Of a DNA stretch of 64,000 nt, positions 53,108 through 61,251 are shown piece after piece. The notes below the pieces were generated by a model that did not search any database, was not told where the DNA came from, and saw only the letters and a program-made list of their open reading frames with translations. Each line of letters begins with the position of its first letter. Positions within the stretch are counted from its first letter, which is position 1. Source of the stretch: Dolichospermum compactum NIES-806 (GTDB lineage Bacteria > Cyanobacteriota > Cyanobacteriia > Cyanobacteriales > Nostocaceae). Both the position numbers and the translations under genes were made by a program. The stretch is from assembly GCF_002368115.1 (NCBI RefSeq), contig NZ_AP018316.1, positions 3,050,186 to 3,114,185 on the forward strand, read 5' to 3'.

Positions 53108-53288
53108 TTTGTATCTGCGATCCGTTCTTGGTAGTGTACTCTACTTCGCAGTGATGTAAGTATCCTTGCTGGTATTCTATTTCCGTAATCGTGGCGGTTA
53201 CTTTCCAATTCTTTTGGGCGTGTTCATAGGTTGGGTAGCAGGTGATTCTGTCCCCTGGGTTATAGGTGGGAGTACCCGCACCACTCAA
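53064..53288 (-). CDS. Small hypothetical protein
   Basis: The 74-residue product (YNPGDRITCYPTYEHAQKNWKVTATITEIEYQQGYLHHCEVEY) looks like a compact beta-barrel-like domain, similar in style to SH3-like or KOW-like folds. It begins with an ATG at 53288. No function can be assigned. It lies convergent with the doubtful gene at 52775-53107. Confidence 0.5.
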   Translation of the reverse strand: MSGAGTPTYNPGDRITCYPTYEHAQKNWKVTATITEIEYQQGYLHHCEVEYTTKNGSQIQTIGGGTAEYILGMA

Positions 53289-53305
53289 ACCCTGATTACG
53301 GCTAG

Positions 53306-53650
53306 ACTCCGCACCACCCGCACCACTTTAAATCTGATAAATTAGAAGATGAAATTGCGATCGCTTGGGGTGATGCAAAAGCCTATTGGGCATCTTTTCA
53401 ACGTCAATTAAATAAGCTGGATGCGGAAGATACTGCCACCAGTATCACCCGTGAAATGGCTGTGCTGCTGTTAAAAAGTCTGGGATATACCCTCGTATAT
53501 ACCGCTAAAGCTGAAGTGGTAGAAGGGCAAACCTACGGCATTTCCCACCGCGCTGTATCACCATCCGACTCTTCAATTCCGAATTACCAATTACGAATTA
53601 CGAATTACGAATTACCAATTACGAATTATCCCCCCATTCATATTCAGTAA
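53306..53650 (+). pseudogene. N-terminal fragment of a type II restriction-modification enzyme (probable)
   Basis: The frame has no start and reads DKLEDEIAIAWGDAKAYWASFQ, LDAEDTATSITREMAVLLLKSLGY and KAEVVEGQTYGISHRA. This pattern (ATT.TR..W..pL...LGY......KA.EV.G..Y.ISHRA) is that of the N-terminus of large Eco57I-like methylase-nucleases. It then runs into a heptamer array (ITNYELP residues) and the IS end. Both ends are missing, so it is a remnant. The family call is from memory and moderately sure. Confidence 0.5.
53581..53629. repeat. Heptamer tandem repeat, (G/C)AATTAC x7
   Basis: Seven consecutive units (GAATTAC, CAATTAC, GAATTAC x3, CAATTAC, GAATTAT) lie 17 bp before the right IS copy. 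Heptamer arrays thus sit on both sides of that IS. Confidence 0.9.
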
Positions 53651-55165
53651 ACCAAAAAGTTTTTTCCTGAAGGGAGATCGCCAAATACTGTGTAGTATAA
53701 AATACTTTTTTATTCTCGATACTCTAATCAGCAGACATAGTATAGATAATAATTACTTATGATTAGCTGGTTAATAATTTCTTGACGCTAACCGGATGGA
53801 ATATAAATGCTTTCAACGACTTGATATTTCCTCTGTAGGGCTTGAGATAAAAAGGCTAACATCTGTTTGAGTGTAAAAAGTGTGCGATAAATTAATCTAC
53901 TACCTTTCCTTTTACGACTGATTTTGAGCCATAGTAGATTCACCCAGATGTTAATTAGAAGAAAGGATATTCCAATGAATAGTAATCTCAAGACTGGATT
54001 TTTGTTATTCGTCTTAATTCGACAAATATTTTTCAGACGATAACTAGTTTCAATGCCAAATCTTTTTCGATAATCTTGATAGATGTAATTTAAATTTGTT
54101 TTTACCTTATAAGCAACATAAACAAAATATTGAACTCCATGCTTTTTATGCTTTCCCTTTCTATATTTACAGACAACCCATAAATCAAATGTGACGAAAT
54201 CATCTTTATCTCTTGTAATGGTATAGGTAGTTTTATAACTTTTTTTACCCTTGAGGAATTGTTTGATTCCTCCTTTTTTTCCAGTCTTGATAGCAGGCAT
54301 AAGAAAGGGAATATCTAATGCCTGTAACCATGTAATTACAGGAGTATTAAAAAATCCCCTATCCAAATAGAGTTTTTTTACATTTATTTTTAGGGATTCA
54401 AGTTCTGCTAATAAATAAGTAATTAAAGCCACACTAGTATTTAATTGGCGAACACCTCTTATTGCTAGAGTTACACGCTTATTATTACTAATAACATATA
54501 AAGTGGCATAGGCATAAAATGAATTAGTACCAGATTTAGCTTCACTTCGATATATGTAGGGTAATTCTGACGATGTTGGTTGACCATAATAACAAATTAA
54601 ATTTAAATCAATCGCTATTTTTAAACACCGTTTTTTTAATCCTAAAGGAATTCGACTTTTTAATGCTTGATTGATTTGCCCTTCTAATTCCTCAAAATTG
54701 TTAATTTTATTGAGATGATATCTAATATCATTAGCTGTCGGAATATTTTTTAACAATTTAGCAGTGTTTTCAATACTATCTCCACTGCTGGCTGCTTTAA
54801 CCAGAATCTCGAATAAAGTTTGTTGGTTACAGGCTCCTTGAGTTTCAATGGAAAAATTTTCTACTAAACACTGAATAACCTCATCAAGAGTTTCTGAGTC
54901 GGTTAAAACGAGTTCTTCTGTAGACTCGCCCCGCGTGGCTTTTGTTAGAGATGAAACAGTCAATTTTTTCAGCCAATATGCTACACACTACTTTCATCAT
55001 TTCATATTTTGATCCAGTGCAAATTATGATAACTATTTCTTATATATTTGGTATTCTATAGTACATGAGTATCTGTCGTATTTTGTTAGTGATGCCTGCT
55101 GCATCTGTAGCAATAGCGTCAGCACTCCGTAAAAATCACTCTTTGGGAAAAACTTTTTGGTTTAC
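53647..55165 (-). mobile_element. ISH3-like insertion sequence, right copy (intact)
   Basis: The 1,519-bp element has ends GTAAACCAAAAAGTTTTT and the inverse, with one intact transposase gene. It is the same element as 47118-48746 without the MITE. Its right end supplies bases of the def stop codon region. Confidence 0.93.
53788..54963 (-). CDS. ISH3-family transposase
   Basis: The 391-residue DDE-type transposase has acidic catalytic candidates in IAIDLNLICYYG, KKLYLDRGFFN and the YREK-like RKRFGIETSYRLKN. C-terminal helices (LLFIGISFLLINIWVNLLW) are typical of ISH3/IS4-group enzymes. The N-terminal 100 residues are helical and acidic. It starts at an ATG at 54963, and an identical but interrupted gene lies at 47259-48544. 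It appears functional and recent. Confidence 0.88.
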   Translation of the reverse strand: MTVSSLTKATRGESTEELVLTDSETLDEVIQCLVENFSIETQGACNQQTLFEILVKAASSGDSIENTAKLLKNIPTANDIRYHLNKINNFEELEGQINQALKSRIPLGLKKRCLKIAIDLNLICYYGQPTSSELPYIYRSEAKSGTNSFYAYATLYVISNNKRVTLAIRGVRQLNTSVALITYLLAELESLKINVKKLYLDRGFFNTPVITWLQALDIPFLMPAIKTGKKGGIKQFLKGKKSYKTTYTITRDKDDFVTFDLWVVCKYRKGKHKKHGVQYFVYVAYKVKTNLNYIYQDYRKRFGIETSYRLKNICRIKTNNKNPVLRLLFIGISFLLINIWVNLLWLKISRKRKGSRLIYRTLFTLKQMLAFLSQALQRKYQVVESIYIPSG

Positions 55166-55695
55166 CTATTACCAATTACAGATTTCTGATATTCTTCCTC
55201 ACTAATTAAATCCTGATTGTTTTCTACCCGATCTAAAAATACTAATCCTTCGAGATGATCATACTCATGTTGAAAAATTCTGGCAATAAAATCAGTTAAT
55301 TCTTGTTTTTGTAAATTGCCGTTTCGGTCTGTATATTCAACTTCAATTGTTTGATATCTAGGAACTAAACCCCTAATTCCAGGTACACTTAAACAACCTT
55401 CCCAATCTTTAACCACTTCTAAAGAATTGGCAACAATTCGGGGATTGATCATTGCTGTTGGTTGCATTTCTGGCGCATGGGGATATCTGACATTAGGACG
55501 GGAAGCGACGATAAATAAACGGTAGGATGCTGCTATTTGTGGTGCAGCAATTCCCACCCCATTGGCTTGAGCAACTGAGGTAATTAATTCATCAATCAGG
55601 GTTTGAATTTCTTGACTTTGAATATTCTCAACCGCAGCAGCTTTTTGTCCTAATATCGGATTACCTAATTTAATGATTGGTGCTAATTTATTCAT
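55162..55695 (-). CDS. def: Peptide deformylase
   Basis: Def removes the formyl group from new proteins using a metal ion. The 177-residue protein has the three motifs: GVGIAAPQI, EGCLSVPGIRG and the metal-binding QHEYDHLEG. The last residues (VIGNR) and the stop codon come from the heptamer array and the first bases of the IS end. The same stop would also exist in the uninterrupted array, so the insertion did not lengthen the protein. ATG start at 55695. Confidence 0.95.
   Translation of the reverse strand: MNKLAPIIKLGNPILGQKAAAVENIQSQEIQTLIDELITSVAQANGVGIAAPQIAASYRLFIVASRPNVRYPHAPEMQPTAMINPRIVANSLEVVKDWEGCLSVPGIRGLVPRYQTIEVEYTDRNGNLQKQELTDFIARIFQHEYDHLEGLVFLDRVENNQDLISEEEYQKSVIGNR
55166..55174. 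repeat. Right flanking direct repeat of the composite transposon
   Basis: CTATTACCA repeats the 9 bp at 47109-47117. It lies within the final codons of def. Confidence 0.65.
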
Positions 55696-56221
55696 TATGT
55701 TTCAAATCTATTAAATCTATTTTTTTTAATTCCTGTTTCCATCCTGTTCATCCTTTAATCCTGGACATCCTGATATGGCTTGCGCCACGCTTCGCTATCA
55801 GACAGTTTTATTTCAATTTAAATAGATCACCGATTTTTGAAGTGAGAGCAGTATATCATTGATGATGTGCGATCGCCCTCCGATTGCGTCGCCTTCTACC
55901 TCGCACGAGTTACGGAATAAACGAAGCACTCGCCAGCAGAGAACACGGAAGATCACAGAAGAGGGTTTGAGGAATATTGTACGTCCAAAAGGGGTTCTGG
56001 GATTGTGATGATCCAGATTTTTGTCGAGGTGGGGCGGGAAGGGGGATCTTATTAACTGTTGTCGTGGGGATCTTGTAACGAAAAGTAAAATCGCCCAAAC
56101 CCCATTCACTCTTCACTCTTGCCTCTTGCCTCTTGCCTTGCCATAACGACGATTTTCAATGCTAACCTACTTAGATGTCGAGTTGCTATTTCCTAATCCC
56201 ATAAAACAACAGAAAAGGATC
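55696..56221. other. Intergenic region with a truncated MITE-like copy C
   Basis: No gene is credible. A GCGCCACGCTTCGCTATC block (about 55780) belongs to the dispersed GCGAAGCG repeat family. The right part carries the truncated MITE copy C. Confidence 0.5.
56078..56174. repeat. MITE-like element, copy C (left end missing)
   Basis: The block AAAAGTAAAATCGCCCAAA, a CTCTTGC heptamer-like stretch and GCCATAACGACGATTTTCAA-TGCTAACCTACTTA match copies A and B from their middle to the right end. The TAAGTAGGTGAACAG left end is not found. Confidence 0.6.
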
Positions 56222-56467
56222 ATGACAATGAGTACAGAATATCATGTCCAACTTATTCAAGCAGGTAACACCCAAACCTTAACAATTCCTCAAGAATTAA
56301 ACCTATCAACAACAGAAGTAATTATCCGACAAGAAGACGGAAAACTGATCATAGAACCCTATCATAAAAAATCCCTCCTGGAAATTTTTGCCACCTTAGA
56401 TGATATTGAAGAAGATTTTCCCAATGTTGATGAAGGATTATTACCCCTAGATGATATTGAACTGTAA
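56222..56467 (+). CDS. VapB-like (AbrB-type) antitoxin
   Basis: The 81-residue protein starts MTMSTEYHVQLIQAGNTQTL and has the AbrB/SpoVT swapped-hairpin pattern (HVQLIQAGNTQTLTIPQEL then EVIIRQEDGKLIIEP) with an acidic tail (LATLDDIEEDFPNVDEG-like) that would block the toxin. I chose the ATG at 56222, which follows AAAAGGATC, over the frame start at 56159. It is directly followed by the remnant of a VapC gene. Such antitoxins also repress their own promoter. Confidence 0.82.
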   Translation: MTMSTEYHVQLIQAGNTQTLTIPQELNLSTTEVIIRQEDGKLIIEPYHKKSLLEIFATLDDIEEDFPNVDEGLLPLDDIEL

Positions 56468-56469
56468 AA

Positions 56470-56580
56470 ATGTCTTATTCTTACTTACTCGACACTAATA
56501 TACTCTCTGATTTTATTAATGTTCGTGAATTTTCTCGCGTTCCTAATTTGAAAGTAGAAAACTGGCTTAAATCTGATTAA
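56470..56580 (+). pseudogene. VapC toxin with an internal deletion
   Basis: A 36-residue frame starts 2 bp after the antitoxin stop. Its first 17 residues (MSYSYLLDTNILSDFIN) are the PIN-domain start with the first catalytic Asp. The next residues (VREFSRVPNLKVENWL) are the usual VapC C-terminus. The roughly 90-100 residues between, with the other catalytic acids, are missing, but the reading frame is intact. The toxin should therefore be inactive. Confidence 0.8.
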
Positions 56581-56632
56581 GAAAGCTATGAGAAATGAAG
56601 AATAAACACAAAAATCACGTGAATTAAAAATT

Positions 56633-56683
56633 TTGGCGTTGCATAATATGGCGATCGCCATCTGGGCTATTAGCAACGCCAAG
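56633..56683. repeat. Inverted repeat around a HIP1-like core
   Basis: TTGGCGTTGC and GCAACGCCAA form a perfect 10-bp inverted pair. Between them lies GGCGATCGCC, itself a palindrome. It may be a hairpin terminator for the vapBC remnant or a small dispersed element. Confidence 0.65.
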
Positions 56684-56735
56684 TTTTATCAGTTTTGAGA
56701 ATCTGAGCAGGAAATCCGGGACAACTGACCAAATA

Positions 56736-57998
56736 TCAATTTTCCTTGTTAACTGGTAAAGGTGCAGGTTTAACTAAGAATTGAGAAATTTTACCATCAC
56801 GCTCCACCTGCACTTGTAAAGGAATGCCAACTTTACTATTTTCTACTATTCTTTGAACCTCATCAACTTTCAAAACGGGTTGATTATTCATACTTTTGAT
56901 CACATCTCCTGGACGTAATCCAGCAGTAGCTGCGGGTGAGTTAGGAACAATCCTGACTAATAGAATCCCTTGATTTGCAGATAAATTTATTTTCTCACCA
57001 AATCGAGCAATGATTTTTTCCTTAACTTCTGGCGTTAGTGTTACCATTTGTATTCCCAAATAGGGATGATCAACACTACCTTTAGCAATTAATTCTTCAG
57101 CGATTTTTTGGGCAGTATTAATAGGAATGGCAAATCCCAAACCTTGAGCGCCTTGAATAATTGCTGTATTCATGCCAATGACTTCACCACGAGCATTTAG
57201 TAATGGTCCACCGGAGTTTCCGGGGTTAATTGCTGCATCTGTTTGTAGATAGTCAACACGCTTATCACTAGCACCAATATCACTACTAGAACGATCTGTG
57301 GCGCTGATAATTCCAGAGGTAACAGTATTATTTAAACCCAAAGGATTACCAATAGCAATAACAGCTTCGCCCGGTTGTAAAGTATCAGATTTACCTAAAG
57401 CTAAACTGGGTAAATTATTCGCGTCAATTTGAATCACTGCGACATCTGTTACCGCATCTTCACCTAATACTTTACCTTTAAAAGTTCTGCCATCTTTGAG
57501 GGTGACAGTTACCGAATCAGCACCATCTACAACATGAGAATTGGTCAAAATTTGCCCAGATGAATTAATGATAAATCCCGAACCACTACCTCTTTCTACT
57601 CGTTCTCTAGGTTGTGTGGGGATTCTATTGCCAAAAAATCCGCGAAAAAAAGGATCAGAAAATTCCTCTGGAGCTTGAGTTGTGACGGTTCTAGTTGAAT
57701 CAATGCGAACAACCGCACCTCCCACCTTTTGTACTACTTTAACAACAAAGTTAGGATCTCCAGAAGAGGAAAAAATCGCGGGAGGAGCAATTTCTGTGGT
57801 ATGTGGGGTGGTTTTGTGTGGTTGTGCATTGCTAGGTTCGATTTCTGTGGTGGTTTTTTTGAGGTTCGTGCAACCTCCGAGCATAAAAAATGCTACACCA
57901 CATACGACAATCCATTTTTTACCTTTATTTCCCAAGTTTTGTCTTAAAAATCTATTATTAATATTCTGCGCTGCTAAGTTATGATTATTAATTTTCAT
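56736..57998 (-). CDS. HtrA/HhoA-type serine protease (PDZ)
   Basis: The 420-residue exported protease has a hydrophobic export segment ending in a lipobox-like LGGC (C43), a chymotrypsin-like domain with His in LTNSHVVDGADS, Asp in DAVTDVAVIQID and Ser in NPGNSGGPL, and one C-terminal PDZ domain (GILLVRIVPNSPAATAGLRPGDVI). It degrades or refolds damaged periplasmic proteins. Its exact Deg/Hho orthology is not clear from sequence alone. ATG start at 57998. It diverges from dnaA. Confidence 0.92.
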   Translation of the reverse strand: MKINNHNLAAQNINNRFLRQNLGNKGKKWIVVCGVAFFMLGGCTNLKKTTTEIEPSNAQPHKTTPHTTEIAPPAIFSSSGDPNFVVKVVQKVGGAVVRIDSTRTVTTQAPEEFSDPFFRGFFGNRIPTQPRERVERGSGSGFIINSSGQILTNSHVVDGADSVTVTLKDGRTFKGKVLGEDAVTDVAVIQIDANNLPSLALGKSDTLQPGEAVIAIGNPLGLNNTVTSGIISATDRSSSDIGASDKRVDYLQTDAAINPGNSGGPLLNARGEVIGMNTAIIQGAQGLGFAIPINTAQKIAEELIAKGSVDHPYLGIQMVTLTPEVKEKIIARFGEKINLSANQGILLVRIVPNSPAATAGLRPGDVIKSMNNQPVLKVDEVQRIVENSKVGIPLQVQVERDGKISQFLVKPAPLPVNKEN

Positions 57999-58130
57999 GA
58001 TGTGATTATTGCTCCGTATTCGTTAGTAGGTGCTAGAATATTAGCTACCAGGTTTTTATCAGAGTGATTATAGATGACACAGGGGTAATTACAAATTAGG
58101 AATGATGAGTTACGGATAAAGGTGGTGTGA

Positions 58131-59543
58131 ATGGAAATTCCCATAGATGATTTATGGAATCGTGTATTAGAGCGTTTACAGTTAGAGTTAGCCCCTCCTA
58201 CCTTTGAAACTTGGATTAAAACAGCTTATGCACAGCAGCTAGAAAATAACTGTTTGGTAATATATGCTCCTAATCCTTTTGCTCGCAATTGGCTTCAGAA
58301 GTATTACATCCATACCATTGCTAATGTAGTCCACGATATTGTGGGTTATCCAATAGAGATTTATATTACTGTAGTCGAGGATAAGGAAGTTTCTCATGGG
58401 GATAAACCGGACGTTGAGGGGAAATTACCAGCAATAAATCATATTTCGGCAAATGCTCCCATAAATTCGCAAAAGACTTCAGATTTAAATTCTAAATATG
58501 TTTTTTCTCGTTTCGTCGTCGGAGCGAATAATCGCATGGCTCATGCGGCTTCTTTAGCTGTGGCAGAATATCCAGGTAGGGAATTTAATCCGTTATTTTT
58601 ATGTGGTGGTGTGGGTTTGGGGAAAACTCACTTAATGCAAGCTATTGGTAATTATCGCTGGGAAATCTGTCCTCATTCTAAGATATTTTATGTGTCTACG
58701 GAGCAGTTTACAAATGATTTGATTACTGCAATTCGTCAAGATAGTATGCAGGGTTTCCGCGAACACTATCGGGCTGCTGATATGCTGCTAGTTGATGATA
58801 TTCAGTTTTTGGAGGGAAAGGAATATACTCAAGAGGAATTTTTTCATACTTTCAATACTTTACATGAGGCGGGTAAGCAAGTTGTAATTGCTTCGGACCG
58901 TCCTCCTAATCAAATTCCCAGTTTACAAGAACGGTTGTGTTCACGGTTTTCTATGGGGCTAATTGCTGATGTGCAAATGCCTGATTTAGAGACGAGAATG
59001 GCAATTCTGCAAAAAAAAGCTGAGTATGAAAATATTCGTTTACCACGAGAGGTGGTTGAATATATCGCTTCTAATTGTACTTCTAATATCCGGGAGTTGG
59101 AGGGGGCGTTAATTCGAGCTTTGGCTTATATTTCTATTTGGGGTTTACCTATGACTGTGGAAAATCTGTCACCGATTTTAGGTACTCCTAGCCAGAAAAT
59201 AGAAACTACTCCTGAGATAATTTTAAATATAGTTGCAGATGCTTTGAATGTTTCTATTGAGGATTTGAAGGGTAATTCCCGTCGTCGAGAAATAAGTTGG
59301 GCTAGGCAAATAGGAATGTATTTAATGCGACAACTTACGAATTTGAGTTTACCGAAGATAGGGGAGGAGTTTGGTGGGAAAGATCATACGACGGTGATGT
59401 ATAGTTGTGAGAAAATTACTCAGTTGAAAGATAGTGATCAGAGTTTAATGCAAACTTTACACCAATTGAGCGATCGCATCCAAATGGCTACTACCAAAAA
59501 TAGAATTAATATTGTTGATGTTTTCCACAACCCAAAAAACTAA
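58131..59543 (+). CDS. dnaA: Chromosomal replication initiator protein DnaA
   Basis: DnaA binds DnaA boxes at the origin and opens DNA. The 470-residue protein has an N-terminal domain I (WNRVLERLQLELAPPTFETWIK), Walker A GGVGLGKTH, Walker B LLVDDIQFL, the box VI-like RELEGALIR and the domain IV signature GGKDHTTVMYSCEKI. Length is normal. ATG start at 58131. No dnaN follows, as is usual in cyanobacteria. A cluster of DnaA-box-like sequences begins at its last codons. Confidence 0.97.
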   Translation: MEIPIDDLWNRVLERLQLELAPPTFETWIKTAYAQQLENNCLVIYAPNPFARNWLQKYYIHTIANVVHDIVGYPIEIYITVVEDKEVSHGDKPDVEGKLPAINHISANAPINSQKTSDLNSKYVFSRFVVGANNRMAHAASLAVAEYPGREFNPLFLCGGVGLGKTHLMQAIGNYRWEICPHSKIFYVSTEQFTNDLITAIRQDSMQGFREHYRAADMLLVDDIQFLEGKEYTQEEFFHTFNTLHEAGKQVVIASDRPPNQIPSLQERLCSRFSMGLIADVQMPDLETRMAILQKKAEYENIRLPREVVEYIASNCTSNIRELEGALIRALAYISIWGLPMTVENLSPILGTPSQKIETTPEIILNIVADALNVSIEDLKGNSRRREISWARQIGMYLMRQLTNLSLPKIGEEFGGKDHTTVMYSCEKITQLKDSDQSLMQTLHQLSDRIQMATTKNRINIVDVFHNPKN

Positions 59544-59742
59544 CTTATCCCATTAAAATCTGCACTATTGAGTCCGAATTTTAAGAAAAATATAATAAAT
59601 GATTAATTTATATTTAAATTTGCGGTCAAAATCCAATTTTTTGCGGCAAATCTGTGGAAAACTTTAATTTATTATTTATCTGTTTCATGAAGTATCATAA
59701 TTTTGTGAAACTTTAACATAGTTTTTCCACAGGTTTTCCACA
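59521..59742. other. DnaA-box cluster, possible origin region
   Basis: TTTTCCACA occurs at 59521-59529, 59723-59731 and 59734-59742, and TGTGGAAAA at 59653-59661. The spacer is strongly AT-rich (about 59580-59720), as expected for an unwinding element. The match to the cyanobacterial box TTTTCCACA and the position after dnaA support an origin, but cyanobacterial origins are not always at dnaA. Confidence 0.55.
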
Positions 59743-59789
59743 GGGAATTGTCCAGATCATTTGTTTTTTTATATCAGGAGTATTGACAA

Positions 59790-60221
59790 ATGGATGAATT
59801 TATGAATGCGGCAATTTTCCAGGCTAAACAAGGTAGACAAGAAGGGGGAATTCCCATTGGCTCTGTTTTGGTTAAGGATGGTAAAATTGTCGGACAGGGA
59901 CACAATAAGCGCCTCCAAGATGGTGATCCTGTAACTCATGCGGAGATTGATTGTCTCCGTAATGCGGGCAGAATTGGTAACTACAAAGGTACAATCCTCT
60001 ACTCCACATTAATGCCTTGTTATTTGTGTGCTGGTGCTGTGGTGCAATTTGGAATTAAAAAAGTTATTGCTGGAGAATCCAAAACTTTTCCTGGCGCTAG
60101 AGAGTTTATGGTATCTCACGGTGTGGAAGTCGTAGATTTAAATTTAGATGAATGTGAACAAATGATGACTGAATTTATTACAACTAACCCGGAACTTTGG
60201 AATGAAGATATTGGGAAATAG
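59790..60221 (+). CDS. Cytosine/nucleoside deaminase
   Basis: The 143-residue zinc enzyme has the deaminase motif HAEIDCLR and the PCYLCAGA metal-binding pair. Overall it resembles yeast-type cytosine deaminase (MDEFMNAAIFQAKQG, GGIPIGSVLV, QGHNKRLQDGDPVTHAE, and a C-terminal ELWNEDIGK). It would convert cytosine (or a related base) to uracil in pyrimidine salvage. TadA is less likely because the C-terminal part differs. ATG start at 59790 with a GGAG upstream. Confidence 0.85.
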   Translation: MDEFMNAAIFQAKQGRQEGGIPIGSVLVKDGKIVGQGHNKRLQDGDPVTHAEIDCLRNAGRIGNYKGTILYSTLMPCYLCAGAVVQFGIKKVIAGESKTFPGAREFMVSHGVEVVDLNLDECEQMMTEFITTNPELWNEDIGK

Positions 60222-60262
60222 GAGTTCGGAGTTCGGAGTTCGGAGTTCGGAGTTCGGAGTTC
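60221..60262. repeat. Heptamer tandem repeat, GGAGTTC x6
   Basis: Six perfect copies of GGAGTTC begin at the last base of the deaminase stop codon. A related degenerate stretch (TGACTCGG/TGACTCC units) follows at about 60317-60350. Confidence 0.92.
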
Positions 60263-60665
60263 AGAAGAAGAAGGAAGGAATGAACATTAAAATTTTCCAA
60301 AAACCTCTTCCGTTCTGACTCGGTGACTCCTGACTCGGTGACTCCTACTCTTCACATTAACCCCACAATTAAAATTGAGAAATTAGTGTCAATTTTCTCC
60401 ACTTGCGTTATGATGGCGATCGCAAGCCTAAAAACCTTGTCGGCTGGATATTGCCACGACTGTTAAGCATAAATGGCGTTTAGTAGTGGTAATTACCGTA
60501 CAAAACCGAATTCCTAAGCAGCTTACTCTTGTTAGTTATGGTATAGTGGAGAAGTTAAAACTAGCTTCGCCAAACTATAATTGCTCTACGCGCAGGTAAT
60601 AATTGCAAGCGAAAAGCTGTTTTGATCAAGAATTTACACACAAAAATCTGAAATACACCCAGTTT
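60263..60665. other. Intergenic region between the deaminase and a small gene
   Basis: Apart from a short degenerate repeat (60317-60350) and a HIP1 site, nothing is recognisable. The stretch contains several stop codons in all frames. Confidence 0.4.
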
Positions 60666-60884
60666 ATGATTCAGCAAGTAATTCACCCAATGGTGAAATT
60701 GCAGCGCAACGTGCAATCACTCGTAGAATCCAATATTATCAAACCCAATGATAGGATTTGGAAAATTGCCTTACTCTATGGCGATGATTGGCAACATTGG
60801 AAACAGGAGTTGTTAGACTTTGGATTTAGCACCCAAGATCCAATTGGCGACTTATTAGCGGTAGAAAAGTGGGACGACGATTAA
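60666..60884 (+). CDS. Small hypothetical protein
   Basis: From the ATG at 60666 (MIQQVIHPMVKLQRNVQSL) the protein has 72 residues and no membrane span. It ends in an aromatic, acidic region (IALLYGDDWQHWKQELLDFGF, then VEKWDDD). A TTG at 60603 would add 21 residues, but they are low-complexity. The composition looks genuine. No family or function is recognised. Confidence 0.5.
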   Translation: MIQQVIHPMVKLQRNVQSLVESNIIKPNDRIWKIALLYGDDWQHWKQELLDFGFSTQDPIGDLLAVEKWDDD

Positions 60885-61251
60885 ACATCTAAATTAGATT
60901 GGCTATATCTAGGATAGATTTGACGTAGATATGCCTACCTCTAGTAATGATAAAACTTTGTCCTTGCTTTTGTGGTGGGTACAATTCTTTCGTCACTCGA
61001 TTTTGGATTGATGTTAGCGAAGCGTACGCAGCGCAGCGAGTATTTTGGATTTTGGATTAACTCCACCCTCAAGTGTAGATATGGAAAATTTTGGATTTGG
61101 AATTTACGTTAGCGAAGCGTACGCAGCGCAGCGAGTATTTTTCCATCACTAGAGGACAGAGACTGATACCAAATTTTTTAATCTAAAATCTAAAATCTCA
61201 AATTCCCTGTCAAAACACATACTCAAGCATTTTTATCAAGGTAGGTAAATT
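60885..61251. other. Intergenic region with a 34-bp direct repeat
   Basis: No gene. The exact 34-bp repeat pair at 61013 and 61108 is the main structure; the adjacent TTTTGGATT words are also repeated. Confidence 0.6.
61013..61141. repeat. 34-bp direct repeat pair (GTTAGCGAAGCGTACGCAGC...)
   Basis: The 34 bp at 61013-61046 recur exactly at 61108-61141, a 95-bp period. The word is self-complementary in part (GCGAAGCG, GTACGC) and belongs to the same family as the 33-bp repeat at 37878 and 51203. Confidence 0.85.

Larger units (their letters stand above)
47118..55165. mobile_element. Composite transposon of two ISH3-like elements, about 8 kb
   Basis: Two same-orientation, near-identical IS copies bracket about 4.9 kb. 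The outer flanks share the 9-bp CTATTACCA while the inner flanks (TGATGATTG after the left copy, CATATTCA before the right one) do not match, as expected if the whole block moved as a unit. Removing it joins the heptamer array CCCATTA-CCTATTA-CCAATTA without a break at the end of def. ISH3 duplications are usually 4-5 bp, so 9 bp may include chance identity. Confidence 0.65.
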
